A stretch of 38,767 bases of DNA, taken from NCBI GenBank assembly GCA_017881585.1, contig JADGQS010000013.1, forward strand, positions 1 to 38,767, read 5' to 3'. Of this stretch, positions 1-9,532 are shown in pieces. The stretch comes from Gemmatimonadaceae bacterium. Lineage in GTDB: Bacteria; Gemmatimonadota; Gemmatimonadetes; Gemmatimonadales; Gemmatimonadaceae. Positions within the stretch are counted from its first letter, which is position 1, and each line of letters opens with the position of its first letter. The position numbers were made by a program, and so were the translations under genes. The notes beneath the pieces are model-generated. The model worked only from the letters and a program-made list of their open reading frames with translations. It was not told the origin of the DNA and did not search any database.

Positions 1-1
1 C

Positions 2-694
2 TCGGACAGCGCGTGGGCGAAGGCGGCGGAAACGGCGGCGCGCGCGACGCAGAGGTATCCGCGGCGCGCGGACTATTGGGTGCAGCGCGGGCAGATGGAG
101 TTGAGGGCGGGGCAGGTGAAGCAGGCGGTCGTCTCGCTCAGGCGCGCGCTCGAGATCGATCCCAAGATTCCCGGCGCGCGGATGCTGATCGTGTCGTCGC
201 TGGTCGACGCGAGTGAGTACGACAGCGCGATGGTCGCGATGCACGAGGCCTTGAAGGCCGGCGAAGACGCCGACAGGATCGGGCAGTTCGCGCTTGCGAT
301 CGGGAGCCGGTTGTTCAAGGTTGCGAACGAAGCTCAGCCCAAGACGATCCCGCCGTGGCAAAAGGTGCTGCCGTACGTAGCATACGCGGACACCGTGGCG
401 AAGGATCGCACCACGAAGAACACTGCCAAGTTCGAAATGGGAGTGAGTCATTACTACCTCGCCACGCTGACGTATCCGGACGTGGTCACCCAGAAGAGCT
501 GCGAAGGAGCCAAGCAGGTGCAGGACTACCTGATCGCGGCGTCGGGTGAGCTGCAATTCGGTGGCGCCACGAACCCTGCGGCCGTGAACCAATTGATGCC
601 TGCCATCCAGCAAATGCAAACGGCCGTGGAGCAGGCAGTGAAAGTGTTCTGCGCACCACCGAAGAAGCCGGAAGCGAAAGGCCAGAAGCCGTAA
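2..694 (+). CDS. TPR-repeat protein, 5' truncated
   Basis: The frame is open from the left edge, so the N-terminus lies outside the window; 230 residues are visible. The segment beginning YWVQRGQMELRAGQ and continuing through VSLRRALEIDPK has the spacing of small and large residues of tetratricopeptide repeats, followed by a second helix pair near SEYDSAMVAMHEALKAG. TPRs are protein-interaction scaffolds, and the partner cannot be told. The last residues (KKPEAKGQKP) are encoded by the start of a 7-bp-period repeat that continues past the stop codon, so this Lys/Pro-rich tail is probably repeat-derived rather than conserved. A strong terminator follows, which separates this gene from the dcw cluster. 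No signal peptide can be judged because the start is missing. Confidence 0.75.
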   Translation, partial: SDSAWAKAAETAARATQRYPRRADYWVQRGQMELRAGQVKQAVVSLRRALEIDPKIPGARMLIVSSLVDASEYDSAMVAMHEALKAGEDADRIGQFALAIGSRLFKVANEAQPKTIPPWQKVLPYVAYADTVAKDRTTKNTAKFEMGVSHYYLATLTYPDVVTQKSCEGAKQVQDYLIAASGELQFGGATNPAAVNQLMPAIQQMQTAVEQAVKVFCAPPKKPEAKGQKP

Positions 695-726
695 GCCGGA
701 AGCCGGAAGCCGGAGCCCGGAAGAAC
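664..726 (+). repeat. Heptad array, GAAGCCG type, across a stop codon
   Basis: Nine consecutive 7-bp units in a single register. The main unit is GAAGCCG, with variants GAAGCGA, AAGGCCA, TAAGCCG, GAGCCCG and GAAGAAC. The TAA of unit TAAGCCG (692-694) is the stop codon of the upstream TPR gene, so the first four units are coding and the rest are not. Confidence 0.8.
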
Positions 727-728
727 TG

Positions 729-765
729 CAAAGGCCCGCCGCTCAACACGAGCGGCGGGCCTTTG
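729..765 (+). terminator. Strong hairpin terminator
   Basis: A perfect 15-bp inverted repeat (729-743 with 751-765) with a 7-nt loop. The GC core is flanked by A-rich and T-rich ends (CAAAGG...CCTTTG), the form of a bidirectional intrinsic terminator. It lies 34 bp after the TPR stop codon and would isolate rsmH from upstream transcription. Confidence 0.8.
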
Positions 766-777
766 CCTATCAGTCCG

Positions 778-840
778 GTCCGTCGTCGGTCTTCGGTCGT
801 CGGTCTTCCATCTTCCATCTTCCATCTTCCATCTTCCATC
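778..840 (+). repeat. Heptad array upstream of rsmH
   Basis: Nine consecutive 7-bp units in one register. The first four are of the GTCGGTC type (GTCCGTC, GTCGGTC, TTCGGTC, GTCGGTC) and the last five are identical TTCCATC. The array ends 12 nt before the chosen rsmH start and leaves no Shine-Dalgarno-like purine stretch there. Confidence 0.85.
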
Positions 841-852
841 TATCTTTCCCTC

Positions 853-1848
<996 letters not shown>

Positions 1849-1849
1849 C

Positions 1850-2149
1850 GTGCGCGGCCGCTCGCTCGTCGCCCTTGTTCTCGTCGGTTTCGTCCTCGTG
1901 TCCACGGGCGTCATATGGAGGCGGAGCTTCGGCAACGCGCGCGCCCGCGAACAGCAGCGCCTCGAGCAGCAGCGAGGCGCACTGGAGGCGGAGCGCGCGA
2001 AGCTCGAAGGCGACATCCGCGACGCGTCGAGCCGCGCCACGCTCGCGAAAGTGGCCGAGGAACGTCTCAACATGCACATCCCGAGTGACAGCCTCGTGAT
2101 CTACCTGCAGCGCCCCGCGAAGAGACGGGCACCGCGTGATCCGCACTAG
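1850..2149 (+). CDS. ftsL: FtsL-like septum protein
   Basis: A 99-residue bitopic protein: short basic N-terminus, one transmembrane segment (about residues 5-23) and then a long charged coiled coil (AREQQRLEQQRGALEAERAKLEGDIRD) ending in a short tail. Sequence is poorly conserved, as is normal for FtsL, so the call rests on size, topology and position between rsmH and ftsI. FtsL with FtsQ and FtsB forms the complex that activates FtsW-FtsI at the septum. The GTG start lies 1 nt after the rsmH stop codon; the 3' end overlaps ftsI by 14 nt, suggesting translational coupling. Confidence 0.8.
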   Translation: MRGRSLVALVLVGFVLVSTGVIWRRSFGNARAREQQRLEQQRGALEAERAKLEGDIRDASSRATLAKVAEERLNMHIPSDSLVIYLQRPAKRRAPRDPH

Positions 2150-4145
2150 TCGCGTCGGGCTGGTGCACGCGGCGTTCGCGCTGTTCGGGGTGGTCCTCGT
2201 CGGGCGCGCGGCGCAGGTGCAGCTGTTCCAGACATCCATCTGGCGCACGAAAGCTCGCAACCAACAGATGGCCGCGTCGCCGCTTCCCGCGCCGCGCGGC
2301 ATGATCCTCGACGAGAGCGGCGCGATGCTCGTGGAGAGCCGCCAGCTCGTGCGGCTCAACGTCGCGCCGCGTGAGGTGGCGGGCGACAGCAAGAAAAATC
2401 CGTACGCCGCGCAGCGCCGGCTCGCGGCCCTCGCACGCACCCTCGCGCATGCGAGCGTCTCACCAGAGTGGGTGGCGCGCGCGACCGACACGATCCGCGT
2501 CTGGGTGACGATCCCCGGCCGATACCTGATGAGCGATGTCTCAACGGTCGTGGCGATGCGCGGCGTCCACTCGGAGCCTGTGCTCGAGCGCGTGCCGCCC
2601 GCGAACGACGGCCTGCGCCGCCTGGTCGGCCGCGTCGACGATGCCGGCGAACCGGTCGACGGGCTCGAGAAGGCGCTCGACCCGGTGCTGCGCGGCGAGT
2701 CGGGCCACACCGCCCTCCTCCGCGACGCCAAGGGTACGCGCTTCGACTCGCCCACGCTCAGTGCCGACAATGCAAAGCCGGGTCGCACGGTCGTGCTGAC
2801 CGTGAACCAGACGCTGCAGGATATCGCCGAAAAAGCACTCGGCGACGCCGTGCACCAGACGGGCGCGACGGGTGGGGATATAGTCATGCTCGACCCCAAT
2901 AGCGGAGAAGTGCGCGCGATGGCCAGCCGCCGCGCCGATCCGCTCTCGACGTCCGCGACCGCGCTCACCGAGCCGTACGAGCCGGGCTCCACGCTCAAGC
3001 CCTTCGTCGCCGCGCGTTTACTGGACTTGCACCGCGCCCGCGTGGACGAGGTGATGAACACCTACAACGGCATGTTCGAACTCAACGGCCGCAAGATCGT
3101 GGACGATCATCCCTCGCCGAGTTTCTCGCTGGCCGACGTGATCCGTTTTTCGAGCAACATCGGGATCGTGCAGTTCGCGATGCGTTTTTCGCCGCGCGAG
3201 CAGTACGAACTGCTGCGCGACGTGGGGTTCGGGTCGCCGTCCGGGCTGCCGTATCCCGCCGAGGAGAGCGGCCGCCTCCCCACGCCGCAGCGCTGGGACA
3301 AGCTGACGCCCGCCTCGCTCGCGATGGGCTACGCGCTGAACGTGACGCCGCTGCAGCTCGCGAATGCGTACGCCGCGATCGCGAACGGCGGCGAGCTGAT
3401 GCAGCCGGCGATCGTGAAGGAGATTCGCGGGACGGACGGCACCGTGCTCTATCGTCACCAGCGCACCGTCGTGCGCCGCGTGATGACGGAGGAGACGGCG
3501 CGCACGGTGCGCGGCCTGCTGCGCGGCGTGGTCGAAAGCGGCACCGGTGAATCCGCGAGTCTCGCGACGTTCGACGTCGCCGGAAAGACCGGTACCGCCA
3601 AGCGCACCGAGCATGGCAAATACGTGGCGGGGAAGTACACCGCGAGTTTCGTGGCCCTCTTTCCCGCGGACAATCCGCAGCTCGTGATCCTCATCAAGCT
3701 CGACAACCCGTCGTCGTCGATCTACGGCGGCAAGGCGGCGGCGCCGGTGCTGAAGACTGTGCTGCAGGCGGCGATCGCCGCGCGTGATGCGTCGCTCGAC
3801 CGCAGGAATCTCGCCGCGGTTCCGAAGCGCGTAAATGCGACGATGGCGCTGCCCGAAAGCGTCGTGAGCGCTGATTCGATCGTGCGCGTGACCGAATCCG
3901 GCAGCGTGCCCTACGTGTATCGCCTCGATTCGCCCAAGAAGCCGTCGACGGCTGCGATCGCGACGCGCGCGGTCCCCGACGTGCGCGGATTCCCGGTGCG
4001 GCGCGCGGTGTACGCGCTGCATCGCGCAGGGTTCCGTGTGTCGCTCGCGACCGCCGATGCGTCCGGCTCTGCGAGCACGACGGCGCCGCCGGCGGGAACG
4101 CTCGCGCCGTCCGGCACCACCGTGCGCCTCCTGCGCGCGCCGTGA
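2136..4145 (+). CDS. ftsI: Septal peptidoglycan transpeptidase FtsI (PBP class B) with one PASTA domain
   Basis: D,D-transpeptidase that crosslinks septal peptidoglycan, working with the FtsW glycosyltransferase encoded downstream. One N-terminal transmembrane helix (about 8-27) is followed by the dimerisation domain (RGMILDESGAMLVES) and the transpeptidase domain with S285-TLK (nucleophile), S339-SN and K484-TG. The C-terminus (from VPDVRG at 613) is a single PASTA domain of about 57 residues, a penicillin/muropeptide-binding fold found on some FtsI homologues but absent from E. coli FtsI. Between them lies a Ser/Asp-rich linker. The GTG start overlaps ftsL by 14 nt and the stop overlaps murE by 4 nt (GTGA), so the operon is translationally coupled. 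Confidence 0.95.
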   Translation: MIRTSRVGLVHAAFALFGVVLVGRAAQVQLFQTSIWRTKARNQQMAASPLPAPRGMILDESGAMLVESRQLVRLNVAPREVAGDSKKNPYAAQRRLAALARTLAHASVSPEWVARATDTIRVWVTIPGRYLMSDVSTVVAMRGVHSEPVLERVPPANDGLRRLVGRVDDAGEPVDGLEKALDPVLRGESGHTALLRDAKGTRFDSPTLSADNAKPGRTVVLTVNQTLQDIAEKALGDAVHQTGATGGDIVMLDPNSGEVRAMASRRADPLSTSATALTEPYEPGSTLKPFVAARLLDLHRARVDEVMNTYNGMFELNGRKIVDDHPSPSFSLADVIRFSSNIGIVQFAMRFSPREQYELLRDVGFGSPSGLPYPAEESGRLPTPQRWDKLTPASLAMGYALNVTPLQLANAYAAIANGGELMQPAIVKEIRGTDGTVLYRHQRTVVRRVMTEETARTVRGLLRGVVESGTGESASLATFDVAGKTGTAKRTEHGKYVAGKYTASFVALFPADNPQLVILIKLDNPSSSIYGGKAAAPVLKTVLQAAIAARDASLDRRNLAAVPKRVNATMALPESVVSADSIVRVTESGSVPYVYRLDSPKKPSTAAIATRAVPDVRGFPVRRAVYALHRAGFRVSLATADASGSASTTAPPAGTLAPSGTTVRLLRAP

Positions 4146-5635
4146 AGCCCGTTCGCCTCTCGGACATCGCGGACGCGCTCGCTCGAGCGGGACTCCTCGT
4201 GGCCACGACCGGCGCGCTCCCGGAGACGGTCAGCGCGATCTCCGACGACAGCCGCGCGCTCGGCGCCGGCGCGCTCTTCGTGGCGGTGCGCGGCTCGAGT
4301 CGCGATGGCCATGACTTCCTCGGCGCGGCAGCCGCCTCCGGGGCCGTCGCCGCCGTCCTGGAGGATCCGGCGCGGAGCGCGCTCCCCTCGATCGTCGTGC
4401 GCGACGGGCGGCGGGCCGCGGCCGTCGCGGCCGCCGCGTTCTACGGCGAGCCGGCGAGTGGAATGCGGTTCATCGGCGTCACGGGCACGAACGGAAAGAC
4501 CACGACGGTCGGGATGCTGCGCCACCTGTTCGACGAACCGGACTCGCGCAGCGCGAGCATCGGCACGCTCGGGACGCTGATCGGGAGCAAGGGTGAGCCG
4601 GTGAAGGGAAGCGGCGCATCGCTCACGACACCGGGGCCGATCGAGCTGCAGCGTACGCTGCGGGCGCTCGCGGATGCCGGCGTGCGAACGGTCGCGATCG
4701 AGGTCTCGTCGCATTCGTTGCACCAGCGGCGCGTGGAGGGCGTGCGGTTCGACGCTGCCGTCTTCACGAACCTCACGCGCGACCATCTCGACTATCACGG
4801 CACGATGGACGCGTACTTGGCGGCGAAGGCGTCGCTCGTGCCGCAGCTGAGCAATGATGGCGTTGCGGTAGTGAACGACGACGATCGTGCATGGGACGCG
4901 CTGCCCGTCGCGCCGCGCCGGGTGACGTTCGGCGTGACCAGCACTCGCGCAGACGTGCGCGCGGAACGGCTGGAATTCGATTCCGCCGGCAGTACGTGGC
5001 GCCTCACGACGAAGGATGCGTCGGCCGACGTGCACCTCTCACTCATGGGCGATTTCAACGTCGCCAACGCGCTTGGCGCCGCTGCGGCGGCATTCGCTCT
5101 TGGCATGGCCGTTCCGATCATCGCCCACCGCCTCGTCACGCAGCCCCAGGTGCCCGGCCGGCTCGAGATCGTCGGCGAGCGCCCGATGGTGCTTCGCGAC
5201 TACGCCCACACACCCGACGCGCTCGAACGCGCGCTCACCGCGCTGCGTCCATTTACGCCGGGCGCGCTGATCGTCGTGTTCGGCGCCGGCGGCGATCGCG
5301 ACCGCGGCAAGCGTCCGCTCATGGGGCAGGTGGCCGCTCGCCTGGCCGATCGCGTGATCATCACGAGCGACAACCCGCGCACGGAAGATCCGGAGCGCAT
5401 TCTCGACGACATCGCTGCGGCACTGACGCCCGGACACTTTGAACGCATCGAGGACCGCCGCGCGGCGATCGAATACGCGATCGCTACGGCGGATCCCGCG
5501 CTCGATGTCGTCCTGCTCGCGGGGAAGGGGCACGAGGACTACCAGGTGCGCGGCACCACGAAATATCCGTTTGACGAAAAGGAAATCGTCGGCGCGATCC
5601 TCGCGGCCGCACGCACGAAGGTGAACGCGCGATGA
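4142..5635 (+). CDS. murE: UDP-MurNAc-tripeptide synthetase MurE (meso-DAP type)
   Basis: Cytoplasmic ATP-dependent ligase that adds the third stem-peptide residue to UDP-MurNAc-L-Ala-D-Glu. Three Mur ligase domains are visible: an N-terminal UDP-binding domain (SDDSRALGAGALFVAVRG), the central ATPase with GTNGKT (115-120) and the EVSSHSLHQRRV segment, and the C-terminal domain. The motif DNPR (410-413) is the one that recognises meso-diaminopimelate, so the organism should have DAP-type peptidoglycan. Length 497 is typical. The GTG start overlaps the ftsI stop by 4 nt; murF follows after 4 nt. Confidence 0.96.
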   Translation: MKPVRLSDIADALARAGLLVATTGALPETVSAISDDSRALGAGALFVAVRGSSRDGHDFLGAAAASGAVAAVLEDPARSALPSIVVRDGRRAAAVAAAAFYGEPASGMRFIGVTGTNGKTTTVGMLRHLFDEPDSRSASIGTLGTLIGSKGEPVKGSGASLTTPGPIELQRTLRALADAGVRTVAIEVSSHSLHQRRVEGVRFDAAVFTNLTRDHLDYHGTMDAYLAAKASLVPQLSNDGVAVVNDDDRAWDALPVAPRRVTFGVTSTRADVRAERLEFDSAGSTWRLTTKDASADVHLSLMGDFNVANALGAAAAAFALGMAVPIIAHRLVTQPQVPGRLEIVGERPMVLRDYAHTPDALERALTALRPFTPGALIVVFGAGGDRDRGKRPLMGQVAARLADRVIITSDNPRTEDPERILDDIAAALTPGHFERIEDRRAAIEYAIATADPALDVVLLAGKGHEDYQVRGTTKYPFDEKEIVGAILAAARTKVNAR

Positions 5636-5639
5636 ACGC

Positions 5640-7019
5640 ATGAGCACGTTCTGGACGCTCGCGCGTGTCGCGCGTGCACTCGGCGGCGGTCCGAGCGACG
5701 ACCGCCCGATCCGCGCGGTGTGCACGGATACGCGCGCGATCGAGCGCGGCGACCTGTTCGTCGCGCTCAAGGGCGAGCATCACGATGCGCACCTGTTTCT
5801 CGCCGAGGCCGTGGCGAAGGGCGCGGCGGCCGTCATCGTGCACGATGGGGAACGGGCGAAGGGGCTCGGCGTCCCGGTGTACGTCGTGCCGGACACGCTG
5901 CACGCGCTCGGCGACCTTGGCCGCGCGCGGCGGCTTGCCTGGGGCGGGCCGCTGGTCGCCGTCGGGGGCTCGAACGGCAAGACGAGCACGAAGGAACTGA
6001 TCCGCGCCGCACTCGGTGCACGCCTCGACGTGCACGCGACGAAAGGGAACCTCAACAACCAGATCGGCGTGCCGCTCACGCTGCTCGCGATCCCCGACGG
6101 CGCAGACGTGGTGGTCGCCGAGCTCGGCACGAACGTTCCCGGCGAGATTGCCCTGCTGCGGCGGATCGTCGAGCCGTCCATCGCCGTGGTGACCACGGTG
6201 CAGGAAGAACATCTCGAGGGATTCGGCGATCTCGCGGGCGTAATGCGTGAGGAGGCCTCGCTGCTCGACGGCGTGGCGGTCGCGGTCGTTCCCTCGGACG
6301 AGCCCGCGCTCGTGTCGGAGTCGGTGCGCCGCGCGCGGCGCACGGTGACGGCCGGCGTCGGCAGCGGCGAGGTGATGGCAACGGCCATCACACTGGCCGC
6401 GGACGGCACCGGGACGGTCGTGGTCGATGGCGTGCATGTCCGCGTGCCGCTGCGCGGCCGGCACAACCTCAACAACGCGATGCTGGCGCTGGCGGTGGCG
6501 CGGGAATGCGGGGTGCGGATAGAGGACGCGGGTGCGGCGATCGCCGCAATGAATGTCTCGGCCGTGCCGTCCATGCGCTCCGCCGTCGAGCCGCTCGGCG
6601 AGGCGATGCTCATCAACGACGCGTACAACTCGAATCCGGGCTCGGCGCGCGCCGCGCTCGCGCTCCTCAAGCAAGTCGGCGCCGGTCGCCAGCGCGTCGC
6701 CGTGCTGGGGACGATGCGCGAGCTCGGCGCACACGCCGCGCGGGCGCACGCGGAGGTCGCCCGCGAGGCGCTGAGGTCGGGAGCCACGATCGTGGCCGGT
6801 ATCGGAGAATTCGCGGCGGCGCTGCAACAGGTCGCGCCGAACGACGATCGCGTGGTGACCGCGAACGACATCGACGATCTCTGGCCGAAGTTGCGGTCCC
6901 GCCTCGCCGCGGATGCCGTGATCCTGCTCAAGGCGTCACGCGGCGTGCGTCTCGAGCGTCTTCTGCCACACCTCACCGCGTGGGCGGCCGAAGACGTGTC
7001 TCCCTATCGAACGAGCTGA
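5640..7019 (+). CDS. murF: UDP-MurNAc-pentapeptide synthetase MurF
   Basis: Adds D-Ala-D-Ala to UDP-MurNAc-tripeptide. The N-terminal substrate domain carries CTDTRAIERGDLFVALKGE; the P-loop is GGSNGKTST (109-117, with Lys114), and the central domain has KGNLNNQIGVPLTLL and ELGTNVPGEI, all characteristic of MurF and not of MurD or MurE. The C-terminal domain has INDAYNSNPGSARAAL and VLGTMRELG. At 459 residues it is of normal length. The ATG at 5640 lies 4 nt after the murE stop. No Ddl gene, which would supply D-Ala-D-Ala, lies in this window. Confidence 0.95.
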   Translation: MSTFWTLARVARALGGGPSDDRPIRAVCTDTRAIERGDLFVALKGEHHDAHLFLAEAVAKGAAAVIVHDGERAKGLGVPVYVVPDTLHALGDLGRARRLAWGGPLVAVGGSNGKTSTKELIRAALGARLDVHATKGNLNNQIGVPLTLLAIPDGADVVVAELGTNVPGEIALLRRIVEPSIAVVTTVQEEHLEGFGDLAGVMREEASLLDGVAVAVVPSDEPALVSESVRRARRTVTAGVGSGEVMATAITLAADGTGTVVVDGVHVRVPLRGRHNLNNAMLALAVARECGVRIEDAGAAIAAMNVSAVPSMRSAVEPLGEAMLINDAYNSNPGSARAALALLKQVGAGRQRVAVLGTMRELGAHAARAHAEVAREALRSGATIVAGIGEFAAALQQVAPNDDRVVTANDIDDLWPKLRSRLAADAVILLKASRGVRLERLLPHLTAWAAEDVSPYRTS

Positions 7020-7028
7020 TCCGAGCAG

Positions 7029-8171
7029 ATGCTCTACTACTTCCTGTATCCGTTCCGCCAGCATTTTGGGCCGTTTCGCGTATTCGGCTACCTGTCGTTT
7101 CGCGCGGCCGGCGCCGCGGTGACGGCGCTGCTGGTCGCGTTCATCGTCGGTCCGATGATCGTGCGATGGCTCCAGCGCATGCAGATCCACCAGGTGGTGC
7201 GCGAGGGGACGCCGGATTCGCACGCGTCGAAAGGCACGACGCCGACGATGGGCGGATTCATCATACTCGCGGCCACGCTGGTGCCGACGCTGCTCTGGAT
7301 GCGCCTCGAAAACCGCTACGTGTGGCTCGCCCTCGCGGTGACGCTGCTGATGGGCGCGATCGGATTTCTCGACGACTTCCTCAAGCTGAAACAGAAGCGC
7401 GAGGGGCGGGAGAATCGCGGGCTCGTGGAGCGCTACAAGCTCGCCGGCCAGGTGACGATCGGCTTCGCGCTGGCCGTATATATCTGGAAGGCGCCGCTCA
7501 ATTCGCTGCCGGGTGCCTCCACCACGCTGCCGTTCCTCAAGTACATGCTGGTGGTTCCCGCGACGATCGGCGCGGCGTGGCTGTATGTGCCATTCGTGAC
7601 GTTCGTGATGACGGCCACCAGCAACGCCGTAAACCTGACGGACGGACTCGATGGGCTTGCCGCGGGCCTCATGGCGATCGCGATGGCGACCTTCGCGATT
7701 TTCGCCTACGCGATGGGCCGCACGGACGCGTCGTCGTACCTGCAGCTCTTCTATCTCCGCGACGCCGGCGAGCTGACCATATTCTGCACGGCCGTGTTCG
7801 GCGCGTCGGTTGGTTTTCTCTGGTACAACGCGCACCCGGCGCAGGTCTTCATGGGCGACACCGGCGCGCTCGCGCTCGGCGGCGCACTCGGCGCGGTCGC
7901 CATCCTGCTCAAGTCGGAGTTCCTGGTGGTGTTCGTCGGCGGGGTGTTCGTCGCGGAGACGACGTCGGTGCTGGTCCAGCGGCTGGTATTCAAGTACCGG
8001 CGCAGGCGGTACGGGCTCGCGTATGCGCAGCAGCATCGTGTCTTCCGGCGAGCGCCGCTGCACCACCACTTCGAGCTGAAGGGATGGCCGGAGACGCAGG
8101 TCGTCGTGCGATTCTGGATCCTGGGAATTCTCTGCGCGTTCGTGGCGCTCAGCACGCTCAAGCTTCGGTGA
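7029..8171 (+). CDS. mraY: Phospho-MurNAc-pentapeptide transferase MraY
   Basis: Integral membrane enzyme that transfers phospho-MurNAc-pentapeptide to undecaprenyl phosphate, making lipid I. About ten hydrophobic segments are visible over 380 residues. Hallmarks are TPTMGG (71-76), FLDDFLK with D115-D116, NAVNLTDGLDGLA, FMGDTGALALGG and the C-terminal HHHFELKGW with adjacent histidines. The GDTG segment is followed by Ala where many relatives have Ser, a mild change. The ATG start is 9 nt after the murF stop, and the stop overlaps the murD GTG start. Confidence 0.96.
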   Translation: MLYYFLYPFRQHFGPFRVFGYLSFRAAGAAVTALLVAFIVGPMIVRWLQRMQIHQVVREGTPDSHASKGTTPTMGGFIILAATLVPTLLWMRLENRYVWLALAVTLLMGAIGFLDDFLKLKQKREGRENRGLVERYKLAGQVTIGFALAVYIWKAPLNSLPGASTTLPFLKYMLVVPATIGAAWLYVPFVTFVMTATSNAVNLTDGLDGLAAGLMAIAMATFAIFAYAMGRTDASSYLQLFYLRDAGELTIFCTAVFGASVGFLWYNAHPAQVFMGDTGALALGGALGAVAILLKSEFLVVFVGGVFVAETTSVLVQRLVFKYRRRRYGLAYAQQHRVFRRAPLHHHFELKGWPETQVVVRFWILGILCAFVALSTLKLR

Positions 8172-9532
8172 TCCGCGAACTGATTCTTCGAGGAGAAGTC
8201 GCGGTCGTCGGACTCGGCCGCAGCGGCCAGTCCGTGTCGCGGTTGCTGCGCCGCGCGGGGGCACGCGTCTATGCGTCGGACGCCGCGGAGGCCGACCCGG
8301 GGATCGTGGCGCAACTGGCCGGCATCGGCGTCGATGCGGGCACCGGCGGCCACGATCTCGATCGGATCGCGGCCGCGGCCGTCGTCGTCTCCAGTCCGGG
8401 CGTGCCGCCCGATGCACCGCCGCTGGCACGCGCGCGAGAGCGGGCCGTGCCGATCGTGAGCGAGGTGGAAGTCGCACTCGCGTTTCTTCCAGCGGCGAAG
8501 TACATCGCCGTGACCGGAACCAACGGCAAGAGCACGGTGACCGCGCTGGTCGCTCACCTGCTGCGCGCGCTCGGGCTCGACGCCGTCGCGGCGGGGAACA
8601 TCGGCACGCCGCTATCGGACGTCGCGCTCAAGGTGACGCCGCCGGCGTGGATCGCGCTCGAGCTCTCGAGTTTTCAGCTGCACGACACTCCCAGTATCGA
8701 TCCCGAGGTCGGCGTGCTCACGAATCTCGAACCCGACCATCTCGACCGCTACAAGTCGCTGCAGGAATACTACGCGGACAAGATGCGGCTCTTCGCGAAC
8801 GCGGCGGACCGGTCGATCTGGGTGACGAACGAGGACGATGCCGAGGTCGAACGCCGCACGTCGAGGCTGCCGGGCACCCGGCATCGCTTCTCGATGCGCG
8901 ACGAGAGGGCCGACGCCGGGCCGTCCGCCACGGCGCTCACGTGGCAACTGCTCGGCTCCGACTTCGTCACGACCGCCGACATCCCGCTGCTCGGAAATCA
9001 CAACATCGCCAATACGCTCGCGTCCGCGCTCGCCGTGTCAGTGGCCGATGCCGCGCACCGCACCGCGGCCGCGCGGGAAAGGCTCGCGGAGGGCGTCCGG
9101 ACGTTCAAGGCGCTGCCGCATCGGCTCGAGGTCGTCGCGGACGTTGACGGCGTGCTCTGGATCGACGACTCCAAGGCGACCAACGTGAGTTCCGCGCGCG
9201 TCGCGATCGAGGCGATGACGCGGCCCACCGTCGTGCTCCTGGGCGGGAAGCACAAGAACGAGCCGTATACGGCGCTGCTCGATGGGCTCGCCAGGCATGC
9301 GTCGCTCGTTATCGCGTACGGCAATGCGGCGCCGGTGATCGAGGCCGATCTGGCGGGCCGCGTGCCGCTCGTGCGTCTCGGGTCGTCTTTTCATGATGTG
9401 ATCGCGTGCGCCAGGACCGCTGCCAGGCCCGGGGGTGCGGTGCTGCTTTCTCCGGCCTGCTCGAGCTACGACATGTTCACCAACTACGAAGAGCGGGGCG
9501 ACACCTTTCGCCGCCTCGCCACGATGCGATGA
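8168..9532 (+). CDS. murD: UDP-MurNAc-L-Ala:D-Glu ligase MurD
   Basis: Adds D-glutamate to UDP-MurNAc-L-Ala. A Rossmann-like N-terminal UDP domain (VAVVGLGRSGQS) is followed by the ATPase P-loop GTNGKST (117-123), the ELSSFQLH motif, NLEPDHLDRY, and a C-terminal domain with DDSKATNV and LLGGKHKNE. Length 454 is normal. A long open frame extends far upstream in the same phase, but the GTG at 8168 overlapping the mraY stop by 4 nt matches the family N-terminus and the spacing used throughout this operon. The stop overlaps the ftsW ATG. Confidence 0.95.
   Translation: MIRELILRGEVAVVGLGRSGQSVSRLLRRAGARVYASDAAEADPGIVAQLAGIGVDAGTGGHDLDRIAAAAVVVSSPGVPPDAPPLARARERAVPIVSEVEVALAFLPAAKYIAVTGTNGKSTVTALVAHLLRALGLDAVAAGNIGTPLSDVALKVTPPAWIALELSSFQLHDTPSIDPEVGVLTNLEPDHLDRYKSLQEYYADKMRLFANAADRSIWVTNEDDAEVERRTSRLPGTRHRFSMRDERADAGPSATALTWQLLGSDFVTTADIPLLGNHNIANTLASALAVSVADAAHRTAAARERLAEGVRTFKALPHRLEVVADVDGVLWIDDSKATNVSSARVAIEAMTRPTVVLLGGKHKNEPYTALLDGLARHASLVIAYGNAAPVIEADLAGRVPLVRLGSSFHDVIACARTAARPGGAVLLSPACSSYDMFTNYEERGDTFRRLATMR

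Noticed and set aside
664-840. CRISPR array or other spaced repeat array
   Set aside because: The repeats are contiguous 7-bp units without spacers, and no cas genes are present.
6506-8167. Upstream extension of the murD frame
   Set aside because: It overlaps murF and mraY in another frame and its translation has no homology; MurD similarity begins at 8168.
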